From NCBI RefSeq assembly GCF_000739085.1, contig NZ_CP009110.1, forward strand, positions 6,200,001-6,264,000: a stretch of DNA of 64,000 nucleotides, in the 5' to 3' direction. The position numbers and the translations under genes were made by a program. A model generated the notes under the pieces. The model saw only the letters and a program-made list of their open reading frames with translations, ran no database searches and was not told the origin of the DNA. This DNA comes from Amycolatopsis methanolica 239 (GTDB lineage Bacteria > Actinomycetota > Actinomycetes > Mycobacteriales > Pseudonocardiaceae). Shown here piece by piece: positions 61,056 to 64,000 of the stretch (positions are counted from its first letter, which is position 1; each line of letters begins with the position of its first letter).

Positions 61056-61481
61056 TCAGACCATCGACAGCAGCACACCCGACGCGAGCAACACCAGGAC
61101 CTTGACGGATTCCGCGGCGACATAGGCGAGGTGCGCGCGTGAGCGCGGCGGGTCCTGCCCGTCCGGCGCGGCGAGCACCCGGTCGGTGCGGCGGCTCAGC
61201 CAAGGCCGGATCACGCCGAGCTGCAGCACCAGAACGGCGACGGCGGTGCCGGTCAAGGTCAGCGCCGGAACCGTCGGGTGTCCGAAGAGGACGGTGACAA
61301 GCACGCCGGCGGCGAGGACGGTTTCGACCGCGTTGAGTGCGCGGAAGACGATCCGCCCGATGCCGAGTCCGAGGCGAATGGTCACCCCTGGGGCGCGGAA
61401 TTTCAGTGGCGCCTCGATGAACGAGATGGCGACCACCATGCCGAGCCAGCAGAAGACGAGCGCGACGGCGACGTGATCCAC
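61056..61481 (-). CDS. Four-helix membrane protein of unknown function
   Basis: 141 aa. Helices are AVALVFCWLGMVVAISFIEAP, ALNAVETVLAAGVLVTVLFG, LTGTAVAVLVLQLGVI and AAESVKVLVLLASGVLLSM (each quoted as a separate segment). The IEAPLKFRAPGVTIRLGLGIGR loop after helix 1 looks conserved and resembles DUF4149/TMEM205-type proteins. It starts 20 bp after the HTH regulator stop on the same strand, so the two are probably co-transcribed. Confidence 0.72.
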   Translation of the reverse strand: MDHVAVALVFCWLGMVVAISFIEAPLKFRAPGVTIRLGLGIGRIVFRALNAVETVLAAGVLVTVLFGHPTVPALTLTGTAVAVLVLQLGVIRPWLSRRTDRVLAAPDGQDPPRSRAHLAYVAAESVKVLVLLASGVLLSMV

Positions 61482-61501
61482 GGTGAGGTTTCCCTTGTGT
61501 C

Positions 61502-62176
61502 CTAGGCGGTCCGCGCGTTCGCGGGCGCGAGGTGGGTGACGCAGGCGTCTGGCTCTGCGAACGGTTCCAGCGCGGTCGCGGTCACCGGGGCCCGCAGTTC
61601 GCTCAGCGCGCCCTGCATCAGCCCGAGGTGCAGGGGACAGACGATGTCGCGATGCCGCTCGGCGAGTTCCAGGAAGGGACAGTGCCGGAGCAGCACCCGG
61701 TCGGGTACGCCTCCGTCGCGGGGAACCGCTTCCGGCGCGAACCCGAGGTCGTCGAGCATCGCGACCAGGCGGTCGGTCGCGCCTGCTCGGGTGATCGTCT
61801 GGGACGGGACCGGCCGGTCGATCAGGTGCGCCCCCCAGGCGCGGCCCATCTCGGTCGCGGCCGGCGCCGGCTCGGTGGTGGTCGAGGTGACGTAACCGAG
61901 CAGGATCTCCGCCAGCATCCGGTAGCGGCGCTCGTCGCCGCGGGCCCGCCCCGGCCTTGGCAGGTACACCGCGCGCGGCCGTCCAGGACCGGATGGCGTG
62001 CCCATGATCCGCTCCACGATCCCGGCATCGACCAGGGCGTCGAGGTGGAATCGAGCGGTGTTGGGGTGGATGCCGACCTGCTCGGCGATCCCGGCAACGC
62101 CCACCGGTTCCGTGGCGCGCTGGATCGCCTGCAGCACCTGGCGGCGGCGCTCGCCACCCGGGTCGTGCGCGGTCAT
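61502..62176 (-). CDS. HTH transcriptional regulator with C-terminal Cys/His cluster
   Basis: The ATG at 62176 follows GGGAGGCGACG, a strong ribosome site. The product is 224 aa. RRQVLQAIQRATEPVGVAGIAEQVGIHPNTARFHLDALVDAGIVER, in part, is an ArsR/SufR-like winged helix. The C-terminal part has CPFLELAERHRDIVCPLHLGLMQG and DACVTHL, a C-x13-14-C-xx-H arrangement plus a third Cys. This resembles the iron-sulfur ligand region of SufR-like regulators. It is divergent from the hemerythrin/DUF2249 gene, so a redox or NO sensor is plausible (inference). Confidence 0.85.
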   Translation of the reverse strand: MTAHDPGGERRRQVLQAIQRATEPVGVAGIAEQVGIHPNTARFHLDALVDAGIVERIMGTPSGPGRPRAVYLPRPGRARGDERRYRMLAEILLGYVTSTTTEPAPAATEMGRAWGAHLIDRPVPSQTITRAGATDRLVAMLDDLGFAPEAVPRDGGVPDRVLLRHCPFLELAERHRDIVCPLHLGLMQGALSELRAPVTATALEPFAEPDACVTHLAPANARTA

Positions 62177-62343
62177 CGTCGCCTCCCTGGCATCGGTGGA
62201 TGACGCTGAGACGGAGTTTACACTATTACCACTTGTATTAATTGGGCATACCTGCTGAGCTGGTTCCACCGAGTCACGCTGCGACCGCCGATCACCTCGA
62301 TGCCGGGCGCACGGGGCATCTTCGATCCGGAAAAGGACACGAC
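62177..62343. promoter_or_regulatory. Divergent promoter region of HTH regulator and DUF2249 operon
   Basis: This 167-bp spacer has an AT-rich core at 62217-62250 (TTTACACTATTACCACTTG, then TATTAATTGGG), unlike its surroundings. It probably holds overlapping promoters and the regulator's binding site. I cannot define a clear palindrome. Confidence 0.35.
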
Positions 62344-63108
62344 ATGGGGTCGGCAACAGAGATCTACCTTCGGGGTTCGGCCGGCGATCCAGCGGTACGG
62401 GCACTCGCCTTGCTGCGCGACCGCAATGACGAGCTGCTCGCCGAGACGTGGGCGAAGGCGGCGCTGCTCAGCGAACTGCGGCTCGCCGCCGCGGACCGGC
62501 AGACCGCGCGAGACGGCATGGTCGTGTTCTGCACCGACCGGGTCCTGTGCCACCTGGTCTCGGTCGACTGGGCGCTCTACGCGCCCGCATCGGGAGCCGC
62601 CGACACCCGCCTGCTGGTGCGCGCGCTGCGCGCCCAGCACCAGATCATCACCGGCCACATCCACGATCTGCGCGCGGCCAGCACCGCCGACCAGGTGAAC
62701 GCCGCCGCCCACGCGGTGGCCACGGCGCTCGCCGCCTGCCAGGAGGTCGAGCGCAGGGTGTTGCTGCCCGCGCTCGCCGAGCTGCCCGGGGTAGACCTCG
62801 TCTCCCTCGTCGAGGACCTGGAAACGCTGCTGGACGGGGGCAGCCTGGAGCCGCCGGACGAGCTCGACGTCCGCGGGATCCCGCACGGCCAGCGGCATCC
62901 CCGCATTTTCGGCAGCTTTGCCCGGCTGGCGAAGGGCGAGTCGTTCGTGCTGGTCAACAACCACGACCCGAAGCCGCTTCGGCGCGAGTTCGAAGCCACC
63001 TACCCGGGGCAATTCGCTTGGGAATACGTCGAATCCGGCCCCACCGAGTGGCGCATCAGGATCGGCCGTTTCCCGGTGGCCGCGCACGACGGCCAGGTCG
63101 ATGCCTGA
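62344..63108 (+). CDS. Hemerythrin-like/DUF2249 two-domain protein
   Basis: 254 aa. Residues 1-165 are a helical bundle with VDWALYAPASGA and ALRAQHQIITGHIHDLRAA, resembling a hemerythrin-like fold although not all iron ligands can be confirmed. Residues 170-250 are DUF2249: ELDVRGIPHGQRHPRIFGSFARLAKGESFVLVNNHDPKPLRREF, in part, with the conserved NxHDPKPL motif. DUF2249 proteins accompany NO reduction and microaerobic respiration genes. It overlaps the cupin gene by eight bases. Confidence 0.82.
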   Translation: MGSATEIYLRGSAGDPAVRALALLRDRNDELLAETWAKAALLSELRLAAADRQTARDGMVVFCTDRVLCHLVSVDWALYAPASGAADTRLLVRALRAQHQIITGHIHDLRAASTADQVNAAAHAVATALAACQEVERRVLLPALAELPGVDLVSLVEDLETLLDGGSLEPPDELDVRGIPHGQRHPRIFGSFARLAKGESFVLVNNHDPKPLRREFEATYPGQFAWEYVESGPTEWRIRIGRFPVAAHDGQVDA

Positions 63109-63538
63109 CCCGCACCAGGCCGTGTCGCCCAGTCGGCCACGCGTGCTGTGCGATGCGCACGCCACGCTCGCCGACACGGCGGTGCCGGCAGGCGTGCTCT
63201 GGCGGCTGACCGAAACGGATCGGCAACTCGACGCGAACCTGGTGCGCCTGGCACCGGGTGAAGATGTTGGCACACATGCGGAATCCGCCCTGGACGTGCT
63301 GCTCGTCGTGATCGCCGGAACCGGGATGCTGACCACCGGCGACGGCGCGCTGGCGCTCACCGAAGGCGCGGTGACCTGGCTGCCGAAGGGCTCGACCCGC
63401 GCCATCGCCGCCGGCGCTCACGGCCTGGCCTACCTCACCGTGCACCGGCGGCGGCCGGGCCTGCGGATCGGCAGCAGGCCGCCGGGCTGGCCGGAGCAGG
63501 CGAACCGCCGGGCCGCCGGCGAGACGGACCTACCGTGA
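63101..63538 (+). CDS. Cupin-fold protein
   Basis: 145 aa from the ATG at 63101, inside the end of the DUF2249 gene. [57 protein letters not shown], in outline, is a cupin barrel, but its first motif has a single His, so metal binding may be weak. It is coupled to the oxidase gene by a GTGA overlap. It may sense or assist the respiratory genes. Confidence 0.78.
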   Translation: MPDPHQAVSPSRPRVLCDAHATLADTAVPAGVLWRLTETDRQLDANLVRLAPGEDVGTHAESALDVLLVVIAGTGMLTTGDGALALTEGAVTWLPKGSTRAIAAGAHGLAYLTVHRRRPGLRIGSRPPGWPEQANRRAAGETDLP

Positions 63539-64000
63539 CCGGCGTCATCCACCCACCACACCCGGCCCGCCGGTACCCGCCACCGCGAGCGGCCAAGGGG
63601 TCGGCCCTGCTCGGGAATCTGCGCACGACCGACCCCAAACGGCTCGGGATCATGTACCTGACCACGTCGTTCGGGTTCTTCCTCGTTGGCGGCGTGCTGG
63701 CCCTGCTGATGCGCACCGAGCTCGCCCAACCGGGACAGCAGTTCCTGTCCCCTGAGCAGTACAACCAGCTGTTCACCATGCACGGCACGATCATGCTGCT
63801 GCTGTACGCGACGCCAACCGTCTTCGGGTTCGCCAACTACCTCCTGCCGTTGCAGATCGGTTCCCCCGACGTCGCGTTCCCCCGGTTGAACGCGTTGTCC
63901 TACTGGCTCTTCCTCTTCGGCGGGTTGATCGTGCTCTCCGGTTTCCTCACCCCTGGCGGTGCCGCGGATTTCGGCTGGTTCGCCTACACCCCGCTGTCCG
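63535..64000 (+). CDS. ctaD: Cytochrome c oxidase subunit I, N-terminal part
   Basis: The GTG at 63535 overlaps the cupin stop. The visible 155 residues include [31 protein letters not shown] (TM1, in part) and [32 protein letters not shown], where the His of TMHGTIM is a heme a axial ligand. TM3 follows. The gene continues past the right edge. Placement in a DUF2249/cupin operon rather than with ctaC/ctaE suggests a second, alternative oxidase subunit (inference). Confidence 0.93.
   Translation, partial: MTGVIHPPHPARRYPPPRAAKGSALLGNLRTTDPKRLGIMYLTTSFGFFLVGGVLALLMRTELAQPGQQFLSPEQYNQLFTMHGTIMLLLYATPTVFGFANYLLPLQIGSPDVAFPRLNALSYWLFLFGGLIVLSGFLTPGGAADFGWFAYTPLS

Overview
The window is very GC-rich with dense codon-biased genes, many GTG/TTG starts and four-base gene overlaps. 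It carries SARP/AfsR-type and PucR regulators and a gene block syntenic with mycobacterial mprAB-pepD-moaB-mscL-ruc-galU-moeA-rimJ. This points to an actinobacterium, most likely Pseudonocardiaceae and Amycolatopsis-like (inference from gene content only).

Layout. 0-5.3 kb: SDR, SGNH hydrolase, TetR, a PLP amino-acid decarboxylase, and a divergent metal P-type ATPase/ArsR pair around a 28-bp palindrome. 5.3-7.2 kb: two PH-domain membrane proteins. 7.3-9.35 kb: three neighbouring broken genes (DUF2306, epoxide hydrolase, MarR tail). 9.5-14.3 kb: a 1043-aa BTAD/NB-ARC regulator convergent with a DrrAB-type ABC exporter. 14.35-16.3 kb: debris, namely a sugar-binding lipoprotein fused to the tail of an ECF41 sigma factor, a multiply frameshifted regulator, and an IS256 relic.

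16.3-26.0 kb is a first catabolic cluster: RidA, succinate-semialdehyde-type dehydrogenase, PucR regulator, Old-Yellow-Enzyme-type N-demethylase-like flavoprotein, APC permease, ferredoxin-type reductase and Rieske oxygenase. The Rieske protein has Glu at the bridging position. I infer uptake and oxidative C-N cleavage of a quaternary or N-methylated amine. Broken IS256 transposase pieces bracket the cluster. 27.3-40.4 kb is a second catabolic cluster: DUF1275, MHS-type MFS carrier, cupin, three-subunit molybdenum hydroxylase (CoxL form II), RidA, NadX-like dehydrogenase, CoxG, GGT-family Ntn hydrolase, aldehyde dehydrogenase and GntR, with a decayed second GntR beside the intact one. Its substrate is unknown; an N-heterocycle or amide fits. 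This is my best candidate for an undescribed system.

40.45-45.27 kb is the wreck of an integrated element: IS5 remnant, truncated or frameshifted HD, NUDIX, prepilin-peptidase, lipoprotein and exported genes, then the C-terminal half of a large serine recombinase abutting the 3' end of tRNA-Ala(CGC). A second recombinase tail abuts the 3' end of tRNA-Arg(CCT) at 59.5 kb in the same geometry.

45.4-58.6 kb is the conserved core: sepX/glpR, rimJ, glp/moeA, galU, 5-FTHF cyclo-ligase, a Ruc-like zinc-ribbon gene behind a CIRCE element, two perfect DnaA boxes, a SAF-domain protein, mscL, moaB, pepD, galT, deoR, mprB and mprA. 58.6-64 kb: an orphan NarL regulator, tRNA-Arg, relics, 21-bp repeats, a Cys-containing HTH regulator, and a hemerythrin/DUF2249-cupin-ctaD operon that runs off the end. 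Several genes carry frameshifts or stops. They cluster in accessory regions beside long intact genes, so I read them as genuine decay, but base-calling errors cannot be excluded from sequence alone.
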